Shown here: piece after piece, positions 53,550 to 62,720 of the stretch
Layout: the number at the start of each line of letters is the position of its first letter
Numbering within the stretch: position 1 is the first letter of the stretch
Assembly (NCBI GenBank): GCA_012934845.2
Contig: WNNJ02000632.1
Span: 1-64,000, forward strand
Length of the DNA: 64,000 nucleotides
Direction: 5' to 3'
Source: Pomphorhynchus laevis
Taxonomy: Eukaryota; Acanthocephala; Palaeacanthocephala; Echinorhynchida; Pomphorhynchidae
Translations under genes and position numbers: made by a program
Notes under the pieces: generated by a model
Databases searched by the model: none
The model's input: only the letters and a program-made list of their open reading frames with translations
Told to the model about the DNA's origin: nothing

Positions 53550-56500
53550 TAATATAATAATTATTATATTATATTATTATATTATTATAATTGAAGAAAA
53601 TTTATAACTGTTCTAGCAAATTACAATTACAGTTCCGCTTATTATTAAAAAAATTTGGTTTCTGATAAACATACAATAAAATAACATACAGTTTCTGATA
53701 AACATACAATAAACATACAATTTCTGAACATTCCATGACGAAGGGTAAGCCGAGTAATATTGCCCCGTGCTGTACATGCAACGGTAATGCTGCAAGATGC
53801 AAAGGATGTCGGTGTGCGAAAAATAAAACAGCATGTGTCAACTGCAGAGCAGCTTGTTGCCAAAATACGTGTCCAAATATGATGTCTATGAAGTTAGATA
53901 GTGTGCCCCTTGGCAATTTAAATTGTCATCTTTCAACAGTCGATACATCTAATGAACCAGTCGTGGTGGGACAGCGTCGGGAGAATTTAAATTACGATAA
54001 TTTGATCGAGGACATGTATATGACAGTGATAAGCTGGGTTCCAAATCATATGAAACTTCCAAAATGCAGTACCAGCGGTCAGTTTATCAATCTCCTGACA
54101 GAAAAATTCAACGCAGTCGCGATCCCTAGCTTACATGAACAACGGGCATTGAAAGAAGTTGTGGTAATGAGTCAATTGATGTTACAATCAATACCATCGA
54201 GAGGAATTGGTACAATAAGAAAGGCTCTACTACGAAGAATGGATGATTGGAATTTGGGAAAGTATAAAGAACTTTTTGACGAGGCAAGCATCTTACAACG
54301 TCGAATGGTTAGTGATGGATTTGCAAAGGGTTTTCAAAGAATAAGTAAGCAGAAAAAATTTTCTCGTTTTATGCGAGCAGGCAAAACGAGTGCAGCGATA
54401 AAAATCCTTGAAGACACTGAAGATGGCAATACGGTTTATAGTTTTGACGATATGTGTGATGGTAAGCTTGTATCTGATATTTTGACTGAATTACATCCGC
54501 CTGCGCAGCCACTTTCTCAAGATGCAGTGTTATCGCTTCCTATAACTAATTGTAAATCCCATCACTTTTCAATATATAGTGGAATCGATGGACGTGCAAT
54601 TATCAGGGAATCATTGAGGACTCATGGAGGGGCCGGTCCTTCTGGGATAACGGCGATTGCGTTCAGACGAATGTTAACGGCTTTTGGATCACACTCGATA
54701 AAGTTAGCTGATGCCATTGCGGGTTTAGCAGTGCGCATTGCATCAGAATCAATTCCGGCTGAGTCTTTACAGGCATACGTTAACAGCAGAATTGTTGCGT
54801 TAAATAAGCGCCCTGGTGTCCGACCTATTGGAGTAGGTGAGGTATTTCGTCGTGTAATTGGTAAAGCTATTCTGAATGTGGCTAAAAGAGATTTAAGGGC
54901 AGTAGCAGGTAATCTGCAAATGTGTGCGGGACAGCCAGGTGGGCTAGGGTATGTGATACATACATTAACCGATCATTTCCACTCGAACGAGCAATATGGA
55001 ATACTGTCAGTGGACGCGAAGAATGCGTTTAATCTAATGAATAGATGCCTAATGCTTAAAAATGTCGAAAAAGTATGCCCTGCCTTCACATGTGTTCTGA
55101 GAAATATATATAAGCTAAATGCTTTACTTGTTGGCCAAGGAGGTAATTTAGCATCGTCAGAGGGTGTCACTCAAGGGGACCCTCTTGCGATGCCAGCGTT
55201 TGCAATCTCATCGATGCCCTTGATATATAAAATCAGAGAATCGATTCCATCAATAAAACAATGCTGGTATGCAGATGATTCGACTTTCGTTGGTGGGCTT
55301 GATGATCTATCACGTGTATGGCGTCTTCTTTGCTCAATAGGTGAGCAGTATGGATACCATGTCAATCCAAACAAATCGAGGTTGCTTATACATCCACGAA
55401 ACATGATCCGTGCTCAACACATCTTTGGAGCTGATGGTTTAATCATTAATGAAGATGGATTAAAGGTACTTGGTGCACCTATTGGCACGCCAAAGTTTGT
55501 AAGGGAGTATTGCTGCGGGCAGTTTTTATCGATGTCAAATCTGGTCAAGGATGTTGCTAATGCCGCTGATGCCGATGCTCATTCCGCATTTGTGGCATAC
55601 TCTCTTGCAGTTCAGTCAAAGTGGACTCACCTTTTCCGAGCCGTTGATTGTGACATAGAATGGTTGGATGATCTAAAGAATGTTATTGACACAAAATTTA
55701 TGAATTCCATGTTTGGCGATGACATTGATCTTGATTTGAGGGGAGTATGTTCTTTGTCAACCAGTTTGGGGGGACTAGGAATACGAAATATTGAGAGTGA
55801 ATTAACCAGACAGTACAACGCTGCACGATTGTTATCGTCCATATATGAAGAACCTGATTTAGATATTGGTTTCTCAATAATACACTTATTGTCTGCAATT
55901 CAAAACGAACATAAAGAAGAAAATCGAAATTATGCTGAAAAACTCAAGCCAGAGATCATTCCTATATTGCGAAAATCAGTGGAATATGCATCCCTGAAGG
56001 GTGCCTCTAATTGGCTAACAAGAGATGCGTTGGTTTCTACGGATTGTCAGTTGTCAACGCAAGAGTTTCGAGATGCGTTGTCTGTTCGATATGGTTTAAC
56101 TCCCAAAGATTTGCCGGATAAGTGTCAATGTGGTCAGATATTAACAACGTCGCATGCTCTCTCGTGCAAAAGGGGCGCATTCAACTTCATCCGTCATAAT
56201 CAACTTCGAGACTTTTTGGTTAAGAAGTTGAACACAGTCTGTTGGAATGTGTTTGCAGAACCATCTCTGACTCCAGTTCCTGAAAACATCAGTTTCAATA
56301 TTAGTACAACAACCAGACAAGATGATGCTCGAGCTGATATAGTAGGTAATGGACTGTTCGGTGGGAATATGGAGCGTACATTTTTTGATGTAGTCGTTTT
56401 CAACAATCATGCTCCGTCCTATTGCGAAAAGTCAACAGATGCCACTTTCACTTTCCACGAAAATAGAAAATGTGCCAAGTACGAAGAAAGGATACATACA

Positions 56501-56875
56501 ATAGAGCACAGCTCATTTTGTCCCCTTATTTGGGCGACTACGGGCGGAGCTGGCAAGAGTGCACAAGCATGTATTAAATCATTGGCTCTAAAAATCGCTG
56601 AACAACAAAAAAGCGAATACGCCGTCACGATATCATCAATCAGGACATATATTAGTATGTGTCTTGCGAAAATTTGCTCTGCGACGCTTAGATGTCCACG
56701 TGTTCAGTTTCAGCGGACTTCGTATCTTCGAGCAGGACTTGTTTTATCAGAGTAATATGTTTGTGTTATGGTATTTATACCACTATTTTAAATGTATAGA
56801 GGCCCATTTGTGGGAACCTTAATTGTACAAATTAAAATTTTAATAAATTGTTATTATTGAGGATTATATTATTAT
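53550..56875 (+). mobile_element. R2-like RLE LINE, copy D, intact coding frame
   Basis: It has a leader with repeated TTTCTGATAAACATACAA, one uninterrupted ORF (53735-56755) and a short 3' UTR with the family tail (56801-56818). An AT-rich GAGGAT/TATATTATTATA word lies before (53520-53545) and after (56862-56885) and is a possible target duplication. It is the only R2-like copy here that could still encode a whole protein. Confidence 0.9.
53735..56755 (+). CDS. R2-like LINE protein: cysteine-rich N-terminus, RT, zinc knuckle, RLE endonuclease
   Basis: 1006 residues, no interruption. Residues 10-50 are a cysteine-rich block (CCTCNGNAARCKGCRCA and more Cys). About 60-290 is a helical region shared by all copies (LQSIPSRGIGTIRKALLRRMDDW). 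The RT spans about 290-560: GGAGPSGITAIAFRRML, LNKRPGVRPIGVGEVFRRVIG, SVDAKNAFNLMNRCLM, GVTQGDPLAMPAFA and the catalytic pair in CWYADDST (Asp at 514-515). The zinc knuckle is CQCGQILTTSHALSC (from residue 797). The RLE includes DDARADIVGN (from 863) and FFDVVVFN, with KYEERIHTIEHSSF. RLE-type LINEs with a single ORF are often site-specific and reverse-transcribe at the nick. The start is the first ATG after the leader, just ahead of the Cys block. Confidence 0.92.
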   Translation: MTKGKPSNIAPCCTCNGNAARCKGCRCAKNKTACVNCRAACCQNTCPNMMSMKLDSVPLGNLNCHLSTVDTSNEPVVVGQRRENLNYDNLIEDMYMTVISWVPNHMKLPKCSTSGQFINLLTEKFNAVAIPSLHEQRALKEVVVMSQLMLQSIPSRGIGTIRKALLRRMDDWNLGKYKELFDEASILQRRMVSDGFAKGFQRISKQKKFSRFMRAGKTSAAIKILEDTEDGNTVYSFDDMCDGKLVSDILTELHPPAQPLSQDAVLSLPITNCKSHHFSIYSGIDGRAIIRESLRTHGGAGPSGITAIAFRRMLTAFGSHSIKLADAIAGLAVRIASESIPAESLQAYVNSRIVALNKRPGVRPIGVGEVFRRVIGKAILNVAKRDLRAVAGNLQMCAGQPGGLGYVIHTLTDHFHSNEQYGILSVDAKNAFNLMNRCLMLKNVEKVCPAFTCVLRNIYKLNALLVGQGGNLASSEGVTQGDPLAMPAFAISSMPLIYKIRESIPSIKQCWYADDSTFVGGLDDLSRVWRLLCSIGEQYGYHVNPNKSRLLIHPRNMIRAQHIFGADGLIINEDGLKVLGAPIGTPKFVREYCCGQFLSMSNLVKDVANAADADAHSAFVAYSLAVQSKWTHLFRAVDCDIEWLDDLKNVIDTKFMNSMFGDDIDLDLRGVCSLSTSLGGLGIRNIESELTRQYNAARLLSSIYEEPDLDIGFSIIHLLSAIQNEHKEENRNYAEKLKPEIIPILRKSVEYASLKGASNWLTRDALVSTDCQLSTQEFRDALSVRYGLTPKDLPDKCQCGQILTTSHALSCKRGAFNFIRHNQLRDFLVKKLNTVCWNVFAEPSLTPVPENISFNISTTTRQDDARADIVGNGLFGGNMERTFFDVVVFNNHAPSYCEKSTDATFTFHENRKCAKYEERIHTIEHSSFCPLIWATTGGAGKSAQACIKSLALKIAEQQKSEYAVTISSIRTYISMCLAKICSATLRCPRVQFQRTSYLRAGLVLSE

Positions 56876-57112
56876 AATCATCAATTTTAGTGATGAGATA
56901 AGCGCTTTGCGCACAACAATCGGCATAGCTTCGGCTAGAATGGTATCGGCTTGCTAAGGAGCATCAAGATCAAAGATCCTGCGCCATTCTGGCAACATTT
57001 CAATACGGAGACGGTGATTACATCAAATGAATATTTATTTTAATTTTGTTTGTTTTAAATGAGCCCATTTGCGGGATACCTTGAATGTAATTTTTGAAAT
57101 AAATCAGGTATA
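56876..57112 (+). mobile_element. R2-like LINE, 5'-truncated 3' end
   Basis: The frame FSDEISALRTTIGIASARMVSAC aligns with the last helix of copies C and D (IKTLRSQINVVMAKSASMC and ISSIRTYISMCLAKICSAT). A UTR and the tail GAGCCCATTTGCGGGATACC (57061-57080) with GAAATAAAT follow. It lies directly upstream of PLE copy 3. It looks SINE-like in size but has no tRNA-type promoter boxes. Confidence 0.75.
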
Positions 57113-57183
57113 TATTTAAAAAAATTTTTTACAAAATAATAACAATAGAAATAAAATTTACAATTCATTATATAATGACTTAA

Positions 57184-58621
57184 ATGCTTACTTTGAAAAT
57201 AAAAAATAAAATTAAAAATAAAATGAAAATAACAAACAATTATAAAAGGAAAGATAAAATTAATAAAGATATGTATAAAGAACTTACTAAATTAAAGGAT
57301 AACTATATAATAAAAACTATTGATAAAGCTAGTAATAACTTTGTCTTCATATGCGAAAAGCTTTATTATGATATAATAATGAAAGAGGTTAATTCTAATG
57401 ATTTAAATGTAAATCCAACACATGAACGTAGTGAGTTGAGTTTAGAAACAATTATTACAAGTCACTGTTCTATAATGGATAAAAAGGGTATAAAGGTTGA
57501 ATTAGATAATAAAACTATACCTATATTATATTGGAATCCAAAATTACATAAAAATCCAATAAAACCTAGGTTCATATGTAGTGCATTTAAATGTACATTA
57601 AAACCACTTTCTGTCTATATGAATAAAATACTTAAAGTAATTAAAGCACATTTTAAAAAATATTGCAAGGTAATCGAAATTAATACTGGTATAAAACACT
57701 ATTTCAGTATTAATTCTACAAAAGAATTTTTAGAACAGACAAAAGGAATAAATTTTCAAAATATAAATACATACGATTTTAGTACGCTTTATACAAATCT
57801 AGATTTAGTAGATATTAAAGAAGCGTTAGTAAAATTAATTAACCTTATATTCGGAAAAAGATATACATATATATGTTATAATAATTATAACGCCTATCTA
57901 ACAAAAATTAAACCATCAAATAAATATAAATATATGGATAAAATTGAATTAATAGAATCCTTAAATATTTTGATAAATCAAAATTATTTAAAAGTAGGGA
58001 CATCTATATTTAGACAAGTAAAAGGTGTTTCCAATGGGTGGAAATAGTAGCCCAATTATAGCTGACTTGTTTTTAAGCTTTATAGAATATGAATTTGTTC
58101 ATAACTGTGTAAAAACTAAATCTAAACAATATAAATATATGAAATATATGTTTCGATACATTGATGATATATGTGTATTTAATTCTAATAATTTTTATTC
58201 AATTAGTGAGCACATTTATCCAGAAAGCCTTATTCTTAACAAAACCAATATTAATGATAAAGAAGGTGTATATCTAGATATGAACATTAAATTAACATTA
58301 ACTAAAACTACTATTAATTTATATCGTAAAGATGACATATTTAAATTTACAAGAAACATATTTTTGCATGAGCATTCATGCATACCATATAATATAAAAT
58401 ATAATACATTAAATAATGAAATTTTAAGAATTGCAACAATATGTAATGATATTGGCTTTCTTCAAAATCATTTAAATAATTTAATAGATACATATTTTAA
58501 ACTAGGTTACTATAAAAATAACATCAAGCAGAAAATAGTAAAATATATAAATCAACACAATAATATAAAGAATAAATTTAAACTCTTAAGTGGCAAATTT
58601 TTATGGATGGATAATAAATAA
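57184..58621 (+). pseudogene. PLE reverse transcriptase, two overlapping frames
   Basis: Frame one (57184-58047) has KDKINKDMYKELTKLKDNYIIKTIDKASNNFVFICE, IPILYWNPKLHKNPIKPRFI and TYDFSTLYTNLDLVDI. Frame two (58025-58621) has GGNSSPIIADLFLSFIEYEF, the catalytic MFRYIDDICVFN, GVYLDMNIKLTLT and the C-terminal HSCIPYNIKYN...FLWMDNK. These are PLE RT hallmarks (DFSTLYT, SPI.ADL.L, RY.DD), related to telomerase RT. One frame change near 58030 separates the halves. Extremely A-rich codon use sets it apart from the neighbouring LINEs. Confidence 0.92.
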
Positions 58622-58659
58622 TATACTTTGCATTAGAATAAGATACTAGATAGTTATTT

Positions 58660-58770
58660 CAGAGGAAATACATCATTAGCATGTATTTGGCCCCGCTGCT
58701 ATGTTGGGTAGAGGAGTTAGGGGCCGAAACCTGATAGCATAGCAGTTCCTCCTGATGACCTCTAATTCTT
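58660..58770 (+). ncRNA. Structured PLE 3' tail: hairpin plus H-type pseudoknot
   Basis: A 7-bp hairpin (58667-58673 with 58681-58687) is followed by GGCCCC (58689-58694), CTGCTATG (58696-58703), GGGGCC (58720-58725) and CATAGCAG (58738-58745). GGCCCC pairs with GGGGCC and CTGCTATG with CATAGCAG, in crossing order. GAAAC (58726) and CTGATGA (58752-58758) lie beside it. The block is kept in copies at 17835-17990 (reverse), 26330-26440 and 31150-31260. Ribozyme activity is not shown; a canonical hammerhead cannot be drawn. Confidence 0.6.
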
Positions 58771-59002
58771 ATTCTGATACAACGTCTGTTATTTATTAGT
58801 CAATTCATAAAAATGACGTTTATTTTAAATTTTATTTTTTATTTTTATTTTTATTTTTATTTTTTAACTTGATTTAAATTATAGAAAATCTAAAAACAAT
58901 TATTAATTTTATTATTTAATTATTAAATTTTGATTTAGCATTATTATGTTTTGTTTATTTTATAATTATATAACAATACGTAGACTCAGTTAGCTGATTT
59001 GA

Positions 59003-59330
59003 TTTGCAAGTTGTGAAATTTTGAAGTAGACGGTCGTAATCCACAAAACAAACAATTTTGCTAAAAAATATTTTTTAAGATAAGAAATTTGCAAGTTGTG
59101 AAATTTTGAAGTAGAGGGTCGTAATCTACAAAACAAACAATTTTGTCAAAAAAATATTTTTTTAAGATAAGATACTTGTAAGTAGTTTAATTCGGAAGTA
59201 GAGTGTCATAATCTACAAAACAAACAATTTTGTCAAAAAATATTTTTTAAATAAGAAATTTGCAAGTTGTGAAATTTGGAAGTAGAGGGCCGTAATCTAC
59301 AAAGCAAACAATTTTGTCAATAATACTATT
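59003..59330 (+). repeat. About 85-bp tandem repeat, four copies, after the PLE end
   Basis: Unit starts GCAAGTTGTGAAATTTTGAAG and contains GTCGTAATCTACAAAACAAACAATTTTGTCAAA as two adjoining words, ending in a T-rich run. The third copy is the most divergent. It begins within a few bases of the PLE terminus. Confidence 0.9.
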
Positions 59331-59604
59331 TAATATTTATGTTTATATTTTATTATTTTATGCATTCCTCTTTTACGTTGTATGCCTTTATACTTTTAAT
59401 TCTATTTATTTTATTTTTGTTTTCTCATTTACTTTCTATTTAGAATTCTTATTTAGAATTTGGAAGTAGTGAAATTTGGAGGTAGTGAAACTTGGAAGTA
59501 GCTGCAATTCACGAGCGCAGGCATGGGAACAATCAACTGCCCTTAGCCTTGCAGAGTCGTAAGGGTTGCGTTCTGTAGAAGTTATTTAAATGAGTTATAT
59601 TTTA
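59331..59604. other. Unassigned AT-rich sequence
   Basis: Several GGAAGTAGTGAAA-like words (59460-59505) echo the 85-bp repeat. The GC-richer stretch 59508-59580 has no recognised gene or RNA. Confidence 0.4.
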
Positions 59605-59720
59605 AACCTGATTACTATAAAAATACCATCAAACATTATATAGTAAAATATATAAATCAACACCATAATATTAAAAATAAATTTAAAATGAAAATTTTTA
59701 GGTATAGATAAAAATGTTAA
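59605..59720 (+). mobile_element. PLE scrap (RT C-terminal end), diverged
   Basis: Frame YYKNTIKHYIVKYINQHHNIKNKFKM matches 58510-58585 of the main PLE (YYKNNIKQKIVKYINQHNNIKNKFKL). It belongs to a different or older PLE copy, next to LINE-E copy 2. Confidence 0.75.
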
Positions 59721-60029
59721 AATTTTGTTCGATCTTAAATTTTTACGCTGACAACATTTATAAATTTACAGTAATATTTGTGCAAATAAATAAATATGAA
59801 TTAAATAATAAGGTAGTTGCCTAGGGAGGGATCTCCAGCCGGCTACAAAAAGGACGCCAGATTCCCTCGTTGCACGGCTGCGCTAATTAGTTGCATGAGC
59901 CAGCTGAATGCGCTTTTATCACCGGTTGTCCGCCCCAACCTTGATCTAAGCTGCCTAAAAACGCAGATGCGCTGGGGCCGACCGCGCAAGTGTTTCGATG
60001 ACGACTACCAAATACTGTCGATCCTCGAA

Positions 60030-60410
60030 TCAGCTGTATTTGGTTCGTTTGAGATGCCACGCGTTGGCTGCAACAGCGCTAGCAGAAGACACCGCATGTG
60101 CGACATGACTGGCGGCCAAGGTGTTTGTGCAAGTGAAATTACAAACGAGTATACGGCCAGCTTCCCATGGCATAAGAGTCGCACCATCGGGTCGTTTGTC
60201 ATTGTCCCTCGCTAAGCCTGCCAGTTCGAGTCTAAAGGGCGATCCTGAGACAGCGAAAGCCATTCTCAAAATCTCGTTGACCGCAACATGTCGATGGTGA
60301 CGATACGTTATCCTGTTGCAGTCTAAGGCATAAGCCGTGCGCCGCGGGACCGACACTCCGTAGATACACTGATGCTGTTGAAAGCATTGAACACCGAGCA
60401 TCAACGCCAC
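60030..60410 (-). pseudogene. LINE-E zinc knuckle and RLE endonuclease (copy 2)
   Basis: CIYGVSVPRRTAYALDC (knuckle), RHHRHVAVNEILRMAFAVSG and DNDKRPDGATLMPWEAGRILVCNFTCTNTLAASHV. The RPDG.TL.PW..GR.L..D.TC..TLA.S pattern is an RLE variant seen in several invertebrate LINEs. The second catalytic Asp is replaced here (CNFTC). Confidence 0.8.
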
Positions 60411-61024
60411 AGCGATAGAAATATATCGGTCATCAAGTCGTGTGACGATGGATAGGATCGCAGTGCTTCAAGGAACACCCCGGACCGCTTTGATGCTACT
60501 GCGATGAGTCGGGCTCGAGATTCGGTGGTCCGTGCTTCGTCAACAAGTCTTCGTTGGCACGCTTCGTAGTGTTCGGCCATCCATCGTTTTTGAGATGTTT
60601 GATCCGATGGAATTGTCGTCCGATATTCCGAGTTCCATTGATTCTTGGTATTTTCCCAGTCTGATTCTGAAGGGCGAAGGGTTAACGGCAGACAGTTCTG
60701 TAGCAGTATCTTATTCAGTTCCACTGTGTCCTTGATGGATGAACCGAACGCAGGAATGACAGCCTTCAATGCCTGGCAAACACCGAGACCTCCAAGACGG
60801 ATCGGTAAGGTTGCTTGCCTTCAGGCTTCGTTGGGTAGTGGCATATTGAGTATTTCACTCAATATTCTTCGAACTTCAGAGTAGAAAAGTTGAAGCATTT
60901 CACTTCCGTAGCAGGGGGTACATCGAAGAAGGAAGGAAATCTTTGGCAAGCTGAGTAAGCTAAGCAAAATCACAAAGGCGTCGTGAGCGCTCAACTCGGT
61001 TAACCGGATTCCGTCGTTATGAAG

Positions 61025-61896
61025 CTAGTACACTGCGCAGCTTAATGCGTCGTCGATGCTTGCTTGCCCGTCAAGCGGCGCAACCAGAAGCTGTGCGTCT
61101 TTAGGTGTGATAGTATTGCACCCTGTTAGCTTGCACGCGATAGCTTGGCTCACATTCCTGCTTTCGGTGATCACCTCGCACTTTTGAAAATTTAATTGCA
61201 ATCCAATTTCGGCTCCGTCAGCCTGAATTTTGTGGATATCGGCCAGAACGTCCTCCACCGTACCGCCCAGGACGCAGTAGTCGAGATACCATAGGTTCAG
61301 ACTAGATTGTAAGCTATGTGCCAAGTTGTTGACGGTGAGGGAAAATAGTACAGGTCCTAATGGGTCTCACTGCTGAACGTCTTCAGCCGAAAGGATACGT
61401 TTGTTGCGAATATAAGCTCGCTCTAGCGGTCGTAACAATGTCGAACAAACAGTAAAATATGCGGTATTTCCGAGCGACGCAGCGCAGGATTGCATCTCTG
61501 CTCAAGCAGTTGAACGCGTTGTAGTAATCGAGACTTGCCATAGTGTGGTTACGACTAGCCATGTCACGCATGAGCACGCGAGATGCATGCGTTGCCGCTT
61601 AGATTCCACGCGGAGTACCGACGCTCAGCTGTATAGGGAGAAAATGATCGACGAACGGACCGGATGCTAATTGGCATGCCAGTTAGAAGCGATGCGGCGA
61701 ATTGTAAATCCAACAGCCATTGGCGGATACCACCATCCTTCTTGAGAAAGGCGAGTAACTTTCCCCCGCATAGAATATTAGCAACGTTATCCGGTATCGT
61801 TCCCATTAGAAGAACTCTCAGTAGATTCGTTAAAGCCGTGACCAAGTGGCTCTCTGAGGCTCCTGCAGAAAATCCTGTGAGATCTCGTCGGTGCAT
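61025..61896 (-). pseudogene. LINE-E RT (copy 2)
   Basis: TGFSAGASESHLVTALTNLLRVLLMGTIPDNVANILCGGKLLAFLKKDGGIR, then MASLDYYNAFNCLSRDAILRCVAR (D of the first catalytic motif) and NLWYLDYCVLGGTVEDVLADIHKI, where the catalytic pair reads DY instead of DD. GLQLNFQKCEVI and PKDAQLLVAPLDGQASIDDAL follow, the family thumb words. Inactive. Confidence 0.8.
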
Positions 61897-62460
61897 TGGG
61901 CTTAAGCCGTCATGGCCACCCGCGGACGAGGACTGGAAAGACCGTAAAGTGCACAGTAAAGATACGGCGGTAACAACAGGTCAGCAATCGAGAGGGTAAA
62001 GCTGCAAAGGTGGGCAATCGGTAGATACTCTTATCGGGGAATGCTTAGCCTGTAGAGTTGTAGTTGTGTTTTCATTGCAAGATAGGAGGCCTGAGTCTCT
62101 GCATACAGTTTGAACAGCGCCGCGAATGTCGCCGTTTTCAATTCGTTCAGAAATCCTTTGACGTAGTTGATCCACGGAGGATTTATTCTCTGTGATGTTG
62201 CATCGGTTATGTTTCTCAGATTACAATTAAAAGAGAATTGGTAGCGGGCGCATGCAGTTTAAATCTTTGCAGATCGAGAGAGAGTATATGGCTACTCTGA
62301 TTCTGCTGAGGCACGCGAAGCTCAATTTTAGGAAAGCTGAATAGACTCCACGACACCAACTCGTTAGAAGGTCACTCCACAACTGCGTCAATAAGCTGAG
62401 AGAACTTAGCGGCAACAGCTGGTCAAGCGCCGCGCTGAATACGATAGATAACACGAAAAT

Positions 62461-62630
62461 CCCAGATAAATGTACCTATGTCAAAATGACCCGCTGAGCA
62501 TGGTCATAATCGCTAAGATTTAAATTTTGCTTTTTTGCGAATTTTTTTAATGACCCATTTGCGGGAACCATTTTTCCTGTACAAAGCTTGAAATAAATAT
62601 ATTAATATTAAAAAAAACTATTTACTACTA
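62461..62630 (+). mobile_element. R2-like LINE tail fragment
   Basis: TGACCCATTTGCGGGAACCA (62551-62570) then CTGTACAAAGCTTGAAATAAATA matches the 3' end of copy D and of 56876-57112. No coding part is recognised upstream. Confidence 0.6.
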
Positions 62631-62720
62631 ACAATTAACAAATTATTATTACAAATAATTATTACATTAACAATATAAGAGCCCATTTGCGGGTAACCCG
62701 TAAATTGTAGTTGTAAAAAA
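62631..62720 (+). mobile_element. R2-like LINE tail fragment adjoining copy E
   Basis: GAGCCCATTTGCGGGTAACC (62679-62698) and CGTAAATTGTAGTTGT. It lies 120 bases before the copy E start codon, so it is either another tiny tail or part of the target sequence. Confidence 0.55.

Larger units (their letters stand above)
57120..59005 (+). mobile_element. Penelope-like element, RT part and complete 3' tail (copy 3)
   Basis: RT coding region (57184-58621), structured 3' UTR (58645-58770) and terminus TACGTAGACTCAGTTAGCTG. No GIY-YIG domain follows the RT, which ends KFKLLSGKFLWMDNK directly before the stop. The upstream parts of PLE coding (GIY-YIG, DKG-type) are found at 41900-42554, 46070 and 49546. 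It is the best PLE copy in the window. Confidence 0.92.
59817..62460 (-). mobile_element. LINE family E, degraded copy 2 (RLE type)
   Basis: Minus-strand order: N-terminal words near 62175-61981, RT (61896-61025), linker (60769-60401), zinc knuckle and RLE (60410-60030), C-terminal end (to 59817). Frames are broken in at least six places. The GC content is higher than in the surroundings. Confidence 0.8.

Noticed and set aside
53602-53916. Three overlapping minus-strand frames (YCMFIRN repeats)
   Set aside because: Antisense of the copy D leader repeat and of its Cys block.
56876-57112. Possible SINE
   Set aside because: No A/B box or tRNA/5S/7SL similarity is visible. The first part aligns with the C-terminal helix of the R2-like protein, so a truncated LINE is simpler.
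58720-58760. Canonical hammerhead ribozyme in the PLE tail
   Set aside because: GAAAC and CTGATGA are present but in permuted order, and I could not draw stems I-III. The crossing stems fit better.
59508-59580. Possible small RNA gene in a GC-richer patch
   Set aside because: No cloverleaf, snRNA or 5S motif could be found by eye.
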